A stretch of 64,000 nucleotides of DNA, taken from positions 1 to 64,000 of the forward strand of contig NZ_JAHKQO010000049.1 of NCBI RefSeq assembly GCF_018861065.1, read 5' to 3'. The DNA comes from Paraglaciecola arctica. GTDB lineage: Bacteria > Pseudomonadota > Gammaproteobacteria > Enterobacterales > Alteromonadaceae. Under the pieces are notes generated by a model. The model was not told the origin of the DNA. It did not search any database and saw only the letters and a list, made by a program, of their open reading frames with translations. Of this stretch, positions 7,442 through 19,501 are shown piece after piece (positions within the stretch are counted from its first letter, which is position 1; each line of letters opens with the position of its first letter). The position numbers were made by a program, and so were the translations under genes.

Positions 7442-8413
7442 ATGAGAAAAAATGTTGATATTCATGAGTTTAAGAAAGTGTTGTTGTTGTCTCAGGAATA
7501 TTTTCAACAGAACATTAATTCGTTATTTAAGCCGGCAGAGATACTATTTGCGTTGGTAGAAGATACATTAAGGCAACTGAATGAAGACATTTCAAACGTT
7601 AATATCGTTTTTGATTACTTAGAAATTCATAATTTAGTTTGGCCTCGTTTGGATAAATCAGAAGCCGCCAATGCATCTAGGAAAGTAAGAGATCACAGGA
7701 AAAAGATATTCGAAATTCTAGCTGAAGATGGCGATTTTTCTCAGTTTTTAAAGGAAAGAAATATAGATATTCGACTGACTTTTGAAAGCGATGATTCAAA
7801 AGGTGGAACCACGACCAAAATGTGGCTAGGGCTTACTGACTCAAATAAGAATCTTAAAAATTCAACCTGTGGAGTAGCTATCTACAAGGCAATCGATCTT
7901 AAAAAGCCATTTTTTTGGGTACAACCAATGACCAATACAACACTCAAAGGATGGGGAATCTTAGCATTTCTTTTAATACCCGTTTGTGTTGTTTTGGGTA
8001 TACCCTTTTTGTTGTTTTCAATAAGCAAAGTTCAGTCCTCAATTTTCGCAGTATTTGCAGTAATAGTAATTATTCTGCTCTGGCGTTTCGGCTATATAAT
8101 TTATGAGCTCATAACAAAAGGAGTAGCAAGTGCCCCTGATTGGATGGTTCGCTTGTCTGAACAAAATGCTATGTTTACAGTCAATAGAGAGGCCGCAACT
8201 GACGAAGAACAGCGTAGACATAAGATTATTGAATTAGTCATCTATGAGGCTGAATGCCCGACATGTAAAGACTCTTTATATATTGAAAAGGGAGGTAAAG
8301 AATTCAACGGCCGTTATATTGGCAAATGCACGTTAGCCCCACAAGAACATGTTTTTACATTTGATCATATTACTAAGCGAGGTGTGCATGCTAGAGGAAT
8401 GAATAGTGATTGA
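7442..8413 (+). CDS. Unknown membrane protein with C-terminal CPTC motif
   Basis: The 323-residue protein has a soluble N-terminal half rich in helices, two membrane segments (about 171-194 and 200-222), and a soluble C-terminal part with CPTC (272-275) and a further Cys near 299, suggestive of a zinc-ribbon-like fold. I do not recognise the family. It is transcribed divergently from the xis-int operon with a 102-bp spacer, and is the only plus-strand gene of E1. This position often holds a regulator or cargo gene; the membrane topology argues for cargo. Function cannot be assigned. Confidence 0.75.
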   Translation: MRKNVDIHEFKKVLLLSQEYFQQNINSLFKPAEILFALVEDTLRQLNEDISNVNIVFDYLEIHNLVWPRLDKSEAANASRKVRDHRKKIFEILAEDGDFSQFLKERNIDIRLTFESDDSKGGTTTKMWLGLTDSNKNLKNSTCGVAIYKAIDLKKPFFWVQPMTNTTLKGWGILAFLLIPVCVVLGIPFLLFSISKVQSSIFAVFAVIVIILLWRFGYIIYELITKGVASAPDWMVRLSEQNAMFTVNREAATDEEQRRHKIIELVIYEAECPTCKDSLYIEKGGKEFNGRYIGKCTLAPQEHVFTFDHITKRGVHARGMNSD

Positions 8414-8433
8414 ATTCTTTACTCTGCATACAA

Positions 8434-8808
8434 CTAAGCTACGTGTTGGTAACTTCTTCGCTGGTAGGGTAACAATGATTTAAATGAGTATTTTAAGTCT
8501 GAATTAACTCCCCAAGCCATTGCCAAGGCATCACTGCTATTTACAGTTTTTGATTGGCTATGTAGTTTAAGGGTAGGTAATACATAATCTCTAACTTGTT
8601 GCTTAGACGATAAAGGCGTACATGAATAACGAGATAGTTTGTCTAACACAAACCCTGCTTGGGCAAGATTATCAGCAGTAAAATTATCAGTAGCAGGAAC
8701 AAAATTTTCATACCAAAATGCCAAAGCGACGTCCTTTAACCATTCTGAGGCTTTAGGGTGCTCTGGATTGAGTACTAATTGTTCAAACACTTGTTGTAAA
8801 TTTTGCAT
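8434..8808 (-). CDS. Unknown protein paired with nucleotidyltransferase-like gene
   Basis: The 124-residue soluble protein has no motif I can name. It is helical and rich in aromatic residues (ALAFWYENFVPATDNF near 29-44; PYQRRSYQ at the end). It follows the nucleotidyltransferase-like gene by 22 bp in the same direction, so the two are probably one transcription unit. Two-gene units with a nucleotidyltransferase-fold member are often toxin-antitoxin or defence modules, which makes that a reasonable but untested guess here. Confidence 0.65.
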   Translation of the reverse strand: MQNLQQVFEQLVLNPEHPKASEWLKDVALAFWYENFVPATDNFTADNLAQAGFVLDKLSRYSCTPLSSKQQVRDYVLPTLKLHSQSKTVNSSDALAMAWGVNSDLKYSFKSLLPYQRRSYQHVA

Positions 8809-8830
8809 TTGCTCGATTATCTTAAATAAA

Positions 8831-9418
8831 CTAACTATTTTCGCATTCGATTATAACGTGACTAATATTTAACCGCAATTTTTCTGGATTAATAGAATAA
8901 CCTGAAGCTTCTATCGCAAGTTCTTCAAATTCATCGAGTGTAAAATATCCTTTTTTATACAAAGCGACTATATCAGTGACATCATCGGCTTGGCAGCGTT
9001 CAAGTTTAGAAATAGCAATATCTATCGCAGAAACTAAATAGACATGTAAAACCGTATTGCCTGTTGAAAGTGGTATGACGCGTTCTTTGTAGTCAGGGTG
9101 TAAGGTTGGCAATCCAACATTAAAGGTATCATCTAAACTTAATACTTTGTCACCTTCTAGTGGGTCTGTGTAGTAAACGTCGTCTACTTCTAAAATTAGT
9201 GAGTGGGTATCTAGCTTTTTAGCCGAACTTATTTCAATATCAACATCATCACTGCCTCTTACATTGGTAAATAAATGAATAGCGCATCCACCAAAAATAA
9301 ACGCTTTAATTGCCCCGTGTGTTTGAGCTTCGTTTAAATGAATGACTAATTTTTCATTAAACTTTTCGAATAATTCAAAAATAGCAGAGGCTAAAGGCGT
9401 GTCAGTATATAAGTTCAA
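8831..9418 (-). CDS. Nucleotidyltransferase-fold protein (DUF6036-like)
   Basis: The 195-residue protein contains the nucleotidyltransferase signature: GG at residues 43-44 (FIFGGCAIHLF), followed by RGSDDVDIEI with the acidic DxD (Asp58, Asp60). A third acidic cluster, SAIDIAISKLERCQADDVTDI, lies near 135-155. The pattern resembles DUF6036/AbiEii-type proteins, which are found in toxin-antitoxin and abortive infection units. It sits upstream of a small partner gene. An adenylyl- or nucleotidyl-transfer activity on RNA or protein is possible but inferred only from the fold. Confidence 0.72.
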   Translation of the reverse strand: MNLYTDTPLASAIFELFEKFNEKLVIHLNEAQTHGAIKAFIFGGCAIHLFTNVRGSDDVDIEISSAKKLDTHSLILEVDDVYYTDPLEGDKVLSLDDTFNVGLPTLHPDYKERVIPLSTGNTVLHVYLVSAIDIAISKLERCQADDVTDIVALYKKGYFTLDEFEELAIEASGYSINPEKLRLNISHVIIECENS

Positions 9419-9506
9419 ATTAATCCTAAGACAGTTGCAATAAATAGTAAGCCAAGAGTGTAATGTCTTGGCAATACAATTACCAAATTGTTAAAGAGCT
9501 ATATTC

Positions 9507-9947
9507 CTAAAATATTTCAGGTGACGACATAAAACGTACAGCACCAAATTTCTCTCTAGCGGACTCCATTGCTAATTGCTCTGAATCATAAGGGCCACTG
9601 AATTTAACTTCGTTACCAATGTTTGCAGTGATCACCCATTGTCCTTTGCCCAACTGGAGCAGTGGGAAATCTACCTTTGAATTTATCTCTCGTTGTATAT
9701 CTCTGTTAACAGAAGACACCATGCAGCACAGCCCCTCTTCTGGCAGTTCAAATGGGGATTCACCCTCGGCCCTTGCTTTGTTGTAACCAAAGTACTGAAT
9801 TAATACTGGGTCTTCTATATGTTCATCGTTTGTACCTAAGGCTCTTTGTTTAGATAAAGCTTCTTTAACCTGTGAAGAAATAAGGCAGCATTTTTTGTAC
9901 TTTTTGCCACTACCACAAGGGCATATTTGGTTTCTTTGTATTTTCAT
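9507..9947 (-). CDS. SEC-C motif protein
   Basis: The 146-residue protein begins with a SEC-C zinc-binding motif, ICPCGSGKKYKKCCL (residues 8-22), with the spacing C-x-C-x8-C-C typical of the family. The rest (to about 146) is a small alpha/beta domain ending in FGAVRFMSSPEIF with no recognised name. SEC-C motifs occur in SecA and in many mobile-element or defence-associated proteins, where they mediate zinc-dependent contacts. It lies 41 bp downstream of the rep gene, in the same direction. Its role in the element is unknown. Confidence 0.8.
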   Translation of the reverse strand: MKIQRNQICPCGSGKKYKKCCLISSQVKEALSKQRALGTNDEHIEDPVLIQYFGYNKARAEGESPFELPEEGLCCMVSSVNRDIQREINSKVDFPLLQLGKGQWVITANIGNEVKFSGPYDSEQLAMESAREKFGAVRFMSSPEIF

Positions 9948-9988
9948 ATTTACTCTTTTTTTAGTTTTAATTTGTACCGTACAGTTAT

Positions 9989-11821
9989 TTACACAAGTCC
10001 AAGGTCAAAGCGACCACCCGCTGAAGATTGCTCACTCGCGCCGGCCCGCGCGTGTGAGCAATCATCATCAGGTGGTGACGGTTTTATAGTCCACAGTTTG
10101 CGTTTGATAGGGACGAAATTATTCCCAATTTTGAATCCTGTGATTTGAGAGGACAATGATTGACCATAGCGACCTGTGCGAAATACTAGTTCACCGGTTT
10201 CATAATCAATGTCACTTGGAGGCAAGACATATTCAAGTTGAATAGGGCGTTCTAGGCGAGTTTTATTGATACCACCCATAAGCATCACGTAAGCCGCCCA
10301 ATCTGACGCATCAGCTGCCATGCGGCAAGCTTCTAGTTCTTGATTCTCTTGTGCTTCTGCGCGACGTAGTTGTCGCCACAATGTCACACTTGGGCCACCA
10401 ATGAATTGAAACTGGCGAATACCATTGAGGTTTGCCCACGCAGTTATCCGCTGAGCTGATGATTTGGCTTCATTGCCGTATGAGTCGGTTTTGATAAACT
10501 CACCATCAATATTTTTAGCCACATACTTAGCTATATAACCAGCCGCATCACCTTTGGCGGGATCGATAGGAACGCATTTATATCTGTGTTTTTCAGCCCC
10601 AGCCTCTTTACCATCTTCCTGCATTGCATAGTGTTGAATTATTTCTCTTGAACGCTTGCGGAATTCTGGGGCTGTAAATAGCAATAAATGCCAATGCGGT
10701 GTTCCATCATGATGAGGCTCACTCACTCTTATGCCGTATATTTTAATTTGCTCTCTTTCTAGTTTTGCGCGAATACGAGCCCATACGTTGCAGAGATAGT
10801 TGTTTGCTTGTTTTGAGGTTGTATTGTCATATTTAGAATTCTTAATTCCAGTCGTGCTATGCGAGTGCATTTTTGAAGGAGTAGTGATGGTATAAAAATC
10901 GCCTACGTCACCATTAAATTCTGCAACTTCTTCAAAGCCTCTTATCCGAGTCATCATTTCACATCGACGAATTGCAGGATTTGATACATTTGTTTTAGCT
11001 ATGTCAGCTAGAGAAAATGTTTGACCATCTTCATTCTCGATAAACGTATTTTCTAGGTATTCTTTTGATTGCTCTTTATGCCAACGCCAATTATCACGAG
11101 CATCATCACTACAGTAGATACCTTTTGATTTATTAATGATGCCAGTCATACGCCTAACTTGTTCAATCGCCCTAGATGAAGCCACGCGAATTTTCTTGAG
11201 CCAGTAGTCTTCACAGCAAAGCATATTGAGGTTAACGCTAATATCAGAGTTTGCAGGGATGCCGAGTTTGTAACGTGACATGAGTTGAGATGACAGTTTG
11301 TGAGCAAACCGTTCTGGAAAGGTTCGCTTGAATCGAGCGCATATTTTTGATTTTTCTTCAGAAAATATATGGTGATTTTGACTATCGACGAGATTTAAAT
11401 CGTCTATTAGTGAGTGTTTCTCAATTTCCAACAAGAAAAGGTTGGCTTGTATATAATCCGCTTTTTCACTGATTCTTAAGTATTCGCGTGCAACTTCATT
11501 ACATACAGGTAAATGATTTTGAAAGAACTTAGCACGGAACTTACGACATTCTTTTGTGCCTATGCCTTGCGTTATTCTGTCGGAATAAGTGTCAGCCTCG
11601 CGACATTCAATGACATATTTAAGCCATTCTGAGGACTTGTCAGGACTTTTATAGACCCAGAGGTGGGCTAAAGGATTGTGGCTGTATGCCTTGGTATGAA
11701 AGGGATGTGACGGTCTAGAAGGGTCTAGACCGTCATTCGGTTTGGTGGAGCTGGCGGGATGTGACACCCATTTTAAGTTAATTTTCTCCCCTACAGTACA
11801 CGTGGTATAAGGATTCTTCAA
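9989..11821 (-). CDS. P2 gpA-like HUH replication endonuclease, split by att site
   Basis: The 610-residue reading frame encodes a rolling-circle initiator of the phage P2 gene A kind. It has the HUH motif in GTPHWHLLLF (H376, H378) and two catalytic-type tyrosines four residues apart in GYIAKYVAKN (Y429, Y433). Such proteins nick one strand at the element origin. The attachment core at 11741-11759 lies inside the frame at residues about 21-27, so the first 20 codons come from the neighbouring E2. In the excised circle the frame instead starts at the ATG at 4268-4270, beside the retron RT stop, and begins MQTTDLNIKNNSSTP. Whether the integrated form is translated from 11821 is uncertain. Confidence 0.88.
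   Translation of the reverse strand: MKNPYTTCTVGEKINLKWVSHPASSTKPNDGLDPSRPSHPFHTKAYSHNPLAHLWVYKSPDKSSEWLKYVIECREADTYSDRITQGIGTKECRKFRAKFFQNHLPVCNEVAREYLRISEKADYIQANLFLLEIEKHSLIDDLNLVDSQNHHIFSEEKSKICARFKRTFPERFAHKLSSQLMSRYKLGIPANSDISVNLNMLCCEDYWLKKIRVASSRAIEQVRRMTGIINKSKGIYCSDDARDNWRWHKEQSKEYLENTFIENEDGQTFSLADIAKTNVSNPAIRRCEMMTRIRGFEEVAEFNGDVGDFYTITTPSKMHSHSTTGIKNSKYDNTTSKQANNYLCNVWARIRAKLEREQIKIYGIRVSEPHHDGTPHWHLLLFTAPEFRKRSREIIQHYAMQEDGKEAGAEKHRYKCVPIDPAKGDAAGYIAKYVAKNIDGEFIKTDSYGNEAKSSAQRITAWANLNGIRQFQFIGGPSVTLWRQLRRAEAQENQELEACRMAADASDWAAYVMLMGGINKTRLERPIQLEYVLPPSDIDYETGELVFRTGRYGQSLSSQITGFKIGNNFVPIKRKLWTIKPSPPDDDCSHARAGASEQSSAGGRFDLGLV
10026..10063. repeat. Long hairpin at 3' end of rep gene
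   Basis: GATTGCTCAC (10026-10035) and GTGAGCAATC (10054-10063) are perfect inverted repeats around a GC-rich loop that can pair further. An imperfect extension (CCACC near 10014, GGTGG near 10071) lengthens the stem. It lies inside the last 25 codons of the rep frame. It may be an inserted palindromic unit, a terminator-like structure or an element origin feature. Confidence 0.65.
11709..11734. promoter_or_regulatory. Perfect inverted repeat beside att core
   Basis: GACGGTCTAGA (11709-11719) and TCTAGACCGTC (11724-11734) are exact inverted repeats with a 4-base loop. The site is 7 bp from the att core, within the rep coding frame at the E1 end. It could be a binding site for the integrase, excisionase or Rep, or part of the rep mRNA leader in the circle. 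Confidence 0.65.
11741..11759 (-). other. Middle attachment junction between E1 and E2
   Basis: TTTGGTGGAGCTGGCGGGA is identical to the ssrA 3' end at 34153-34171. Left of it is E1 sequence and right of it E2 sequence. Joining its left side to the right side of the 4214-4236 copy recreates a 26-bp perfect match to ssrA, which identifies the E1 attP. The site is attR of E1 and attL of E2. Confidence 0.88.
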
Positions 11822-11839
11822 GATCTGGAAAAGGCTTAT

Positions 11840-11862
11840 TGTGTGACACTTCTGTGTGACAC
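11840..11862. promoter_or_regulatory. Left arm-type integrase sites of E2
   Basis: Two copies of TGTGTGACAC start at 11840 and 11853, 13 bp apart. The same pair with the same 13-bp offset lies at the other end of E2 (34068 and 34081), beside the large integrase. A related half site TGTGACAC abuts the att core at 11760-11767. These look like arm-binding sites for the E2 integrase. Confidence 0.75.
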
Positions 11863-12017
11863 TTTTCGATTGTGATTTCTTGGTAGGGAACTGAACTGGC
11901 GTCCGTTTTATTTTTATGAGATTGAGGTATCTATGGTCTACTTAATATTTGTTTTGCCAGAAAATTCAATGTAGGTTATCCGTAGTATTTAAATTGGAAA
12001 AAAGGCACAAAACACAC

Positions 12018-12935
12018 ATGCCAGTACGTTCACCCAAAACAACCCCCAATCCTACGTTGATAAAGGCTTTAGAAAAATCTAGAAAGGGTCTTTCTGAAGG
12101 GAGACCAGTACAGACAAGTAATCGTTATATTAAAAGCTATGCTCCTTCATTACTTCCTGTAATTAAAAGTAGAGAAGATCTTTATATAACCCATTGTTTA
12201 GATGTAAAAGCTGAGCAGTATATTAACTTTGGATTAAGGGCTGCAGTTGCTGCCCTTGTGAATGAAACTTCGATAAAATCATCACCACTAGTTACAACTG
12301 CCATTACAATAAATTTCAATGCCGATTTTTCTGACAAAATCAGACGCGCTGTTGCAAGTAAAAAACCTGCACAATATTTCAATCACTTATTCCGCTCGAA
12401 AATAGCCATACCATTCGAGATAGATGATTATATTTACGTTTTGGAAGAATCTTCATCTGGACTGTTACATGTACACATCGTTTGTAATATTGAAGTTGGC
12501 ATTGAAAAGAGCGTTAGAAAAGCGTTGTGGAATTCAAATTGGCTAAGATTCGACTCTACAGGAGTTAAGAGCCCAAAATCCGTGGATATAAGAAACCGGT
12601 ATAAAGTGAGGATGTACAGAAGAGCGCTTAAAAAAAATGACGCTGAATTATTAGATATGGAAATAGAAACAGATCCAGCATTCTCTCTTTGGGAATGTTG
12701 TGATGTAAGGACAGGTTCAAACGGTAAAGACTACTGCGCTGTTTATCAAGCCAAAGAGTATTCACAGATAAATGTAGGATTTGCTGACTATCTGAGTAAA
12801 TCTATTTCAGACAAGTTATTTTCAGGTGGAAAGAATTACGGCATGAGTCGCTCTCTTAAGACCAAGATGGAACCATATATTAAACAAGTGATTTCAGAAG
12901 GCAAAGAAGCTGGTGGAAAAGGTACTAAGTCCTAG
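12018..12935 (+). CDS. HUH-type replication protein of element 2
   Basis: The 305-residue protein has the HUH motif as GLLHVHIV (H151, H153) and, near residue 264, GFADYLSKSI, which carries a Y-x-x-K pattern like the nicking tyrosine of rolling-circle initiators. A beta-strand block TTAITINFNADF precedes the HUH motif as in Rep and relaxase folds. It therefore probably nicks E2 DNA for replication or mobilisation. I chose the ATG at 12018; a TTG at 11949 would add 23 residues that look unstructured. It is the first gene inside the E2 left end. It is not similar to the P2-type protein of E1. Confidence 0.68.
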   Translation: MPVRSPKTTPNPTLIKALEKSRKGLSEGRPVQTSNRYIKSYAPSLLPVIKSREDLYITHCLDVKAEQYINFGLRAAVAALVNETSIKSSPLVTTAITINFNADFSDKIRRAVASKKPAQYFNHLFRSKIAIPFEIDDYIYVLEESSSGLLHVHIVCNIEVGIEKSVRKALWNSNWLRFDSTGVKSPKSVDIRNRYKVRMYRRALKKNDAELLDMEIETDPAFSLWECCDVRTGSNGKDYCAVYQAKEYSQINVGFADYLSKSISDKLFSGGKNYGMSRSLKTKMEPYIKQVISEGKEAGGKGTKS

Positions 12936-13003
12936 GTATAAGCCAAGTAGCTGGTAGTTACGGCTACACAAAAAAACACCGCTCATAATTACGAAACCTT
13001 ATA
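12927..13003. repeat. 77-bp conserved element, copy A
   Basis: This stretch aligns without gaps to 27004-27080, also 77 bp. About two thirds of positions are identical, including AAGTCCTAG at the start, TATAAGC, a run ACAAAAAAAC and CCTTATA at the end. It begins at the last codons of the HUH gene. The two copies flank the metal, STAND and recombinase cargo. The rest of the gap up to 13522 has no recognisable feature. Confidence 0.6.
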
Positions 13004-13522
13004 CTCATGGCTGACGGTTGTTATGCTTGTTTAGGGAGCAGTCAACAGAAATTGCCCTGTAGTTAATTCTAAGCGTTAAATTTGGTTTTTCTAGTGGTTT
13101 TAGGTGTTTCTGTTGTTTTGCTCTTAGCGTGCGATATAGGGCGATTTAAGATGTGTTTGATCTTGATTCTCAAAGGAAATTCAAATATCTGGAGTCTAAT
13201 AAAGGCATAAATTCAATTTTCCCCGTACTTACCCCTTTTTTACCCCCATTATTGGTGTTTTTACCGATACTTATATCTATGAATTGGCTCAATAGATTTT
13301 AACTTACACAAACTATTTTAAAAGTGACTGCAAAATCACTTTATACCTTACTAAGGATTCAGTGCGGAGTTCTGGAAAGTGAGATCTTTTTGCATCGTTC
13401 AATTTCATTGTCTAACCGGTTTTTAGCCAATTCATATTCTTTTTGATAAGTGATCATTTTCAGTTGATTTGAATTTTCAGACAAAGAGCACCGTATCTGC
13501 TGCGATACGGTGCCTAAAACAA

Positions 13523-17624
<4,102 letters not shown>

Positions 17625-17628
<4 letters not shown>

Positions 17629-18947
17629 TTTGTTTTTCTCGAAAAAGAGCTGTTGATCGTATCCACAAGAGGCTGTGCAGTCAGTGATTCGATATCTGCA
17701 CCACGCTGATGAGCTTGCTTCGCTGATTGAATTAAGGCTTGTTTGGCACTGAGTAGTTCTTGACGTGTACTCACCCATTCAAGGTAGCTGAATCGACCGT
17801 TTATATAGGCTTGTTCTACTAATTCCAGCGCTTGGACTAAGGGTGGGATAATAGAGTTTTGCAGTGTCTGTACATTGAGCAGCGCATTGTTTCTGACCAT
17901 CAAGGCCATATTTAGCTGATGGTATAGGCTTTGCGTCGCTGACTCTTTTTGTTGTTCCAGCTGTGCCTGAATTGCCCGCTGCTTTTCGTACTCGCCAAGA
18001 TTTCGGTCACCGGCAAACAGAGGTATACTCACGCCTGCTACAAAGGCTGTTTCATCTATGCCATTCATGCGCCTGATACCAGCCGTCCAGCTTAAATCCG
18101 ATTGATTAGCTGCTTGAGTAAGACGGACTTGGGATGCCTGCAATCTCGATGCTTGTGCATAGACCTCAAGATTGGGGCTGTCCAATAAGGTGGTAAAAAG
18201 CGCGGTTAACGAAGGAGATGATGGCAACGCAAATAAGTCACCCTCCACATCAGTAAAAGTGGGATCTTTTTCCCCCCACATAATAGCCAGACTATTTATC
18301 ATGGCTTGCTTAGTTTGCTGTGCCGTCACCACATCCAGTCTGGCTCTTGCTAAAGCTGCTTCAGCGCGTTTCTGTTCAAATGCAGGGGAAGCACCTGCAT
18401 CCACGCGTTTTGTGACTGCTTGATAGGTATATCGAGCAAGTGTTTCTGCATCTTTTTGCGCGTCAATTAACGCTTGTTGCGCCAGTACATCGATGTAGCG
18501 ACGTGTCACTTCAGCCAGTACATCCAAGGTGTGAACTTGGTTTTGCGCTTCGACTAAGGTGGATTGCGCCTTAGCGAACGCCTTACGTGAGTGGAGTTTA
18601 TTGCCCAATTCAATAACCGACGACAATGTGAGAGTCAGCTCGGTGTTCTTAATGCCAGAGACCTCGCCTGTTCCTAAGAAGTTTTCCACTTCAATGCCTA
18701 CGTTGAGGGCTGGTTTGAGGGAAGCAGTTTTAATTTCTCCCTCAATTGCTTGTTGCTTGTATGTGAACTCATGCAACTCGGGCGAATTCGCTAAAGTTCG
18801 CTGTATGGCGCTTTGCAAGGTCATTTCGCGATTGGTGATACTGTTTGTTTGTGCTACTACCACGGTGTGTGTTGTCAAAAGGACAAGCATCGTGGAAATC
18901 ACCCAAGCGTGCACACGCACAGGGCGACTCAATGAAAAATGCATCAT
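17625..18947 (-). CDS. czcC: CzcC-type outer membrane factor
   Basis: The 440-residue protein belongs to the TolC-like outer membrane efflux family. A signal peptide ends near residue 33 (VVVAQTNS). The body is two repeats of long helices, such as LQSAIQRTLANSPELHEFTYKQQAIEGEIKTA and the C-terminal VQALELVEQAYINGRFSYLEWVSTRQELLSAKQALI, typical of the trimeric channel. It would carry metal from the CzcAB complex across the outer membrane. It is the first gene of the czcCBA operon, overlapping czcB by 4 bp. Confidence 0.9.
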
Positions 18948-19018
18948 TGTTTTATTCCTAAATTATCAAAAATATATATCGCCAAGCAGTTGGCGAACGG
19001 TGTTTGATTAGTTCAGGG

Positions 19019-19414
19019 TTATGCTTTAGGTGGGCGTAGTAATTGCGTGACCGGTGCATCTACTACTTTTGATAAGTAATAGAAACCGTGATGGGTGGCA
19101 ACAGAAGCAAGTTCAATTGCGGTGTTATTTCCAAGCCATTGGGCATGGGTTCCATGACAGTGACCACAATGGTGGCAATCAGCAGGATTGTGAGAAATAT
19201 CTACGGGGGCGTTATCAGTATCGGGATGTTCGATAGATTTTAGTTGCACCTGCGGCTTTTCAGAAGCGATATTATCGCCCAACTGATGCTCGTGTATTTC
19301 GCTTAGATGTTGCGAGTCGATAGCATGAAAATCCAAGGACTTGGCGACAGCAGAAAACGACTGAAACAAAATCAGCGAAATCAACAGGTAGCTTGTCACC
19401 CTTACACTAAACAT
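19019..19414 (-). CDS. His/Cys-rich periplasmic protein, CzcI-like
   Basis: The 131-residue protein has a signal peptide (residues 1-24, LISLILFQSFSAVAKS) and a metal-binding-looking cluster DCHHCGHCHGTH near 79-90, with more histidines through the chain. It sits directly upstream of czcCBA in the same orientation. Small secreted proteins at this place in Czc clusters (CzcI) modulate or buffer metal in the periplasm. The family link is by position and composition, so a strict CzcI assignment is tentative. Confidence 0.75.
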   Translation of the reverse strand: MFSVRVTSYLLISLILFQSFSAVAKSLDFHAIDSQHLSEIHEHQLGDNIASEKPQVQLKSIEHPDTDNAPVDISHNPADCHHCGHCHGTHAQWLGNNTAIELASVATHHGFYYLSKVVDAPVTQLLRPPKA

Positions 19415-19501
19415 ATCTATCTACTCTCATCTTTTTCATATTAACAGGTAATCGAACTAAGACCAATCGACCAACCGAAACAAAGTATTTCAATCATTAC
19501 A

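Noticed and set aside
9895-10148. Two plus-strand frames of 64 and 73 codons
   Set aside because: They are antisense to the rep and SEC-C gene ends and owe their length to the palindrome.
9989-12935. P2-like prophage
   Set aside because: Apart from a gpA-like Rep and an integrase, no capsid, portal, terminase, tail or lysis gene is present, so it is not a prophage; a satellite or integrative replicon fits better.
17629-17778. N-terminal extension of czcB by 50 codons
   Set aside because: It lies inside czcC and lacks a signal peptide; the ATG at 17628 gives a normal signal peptide and an ATGA overlap.
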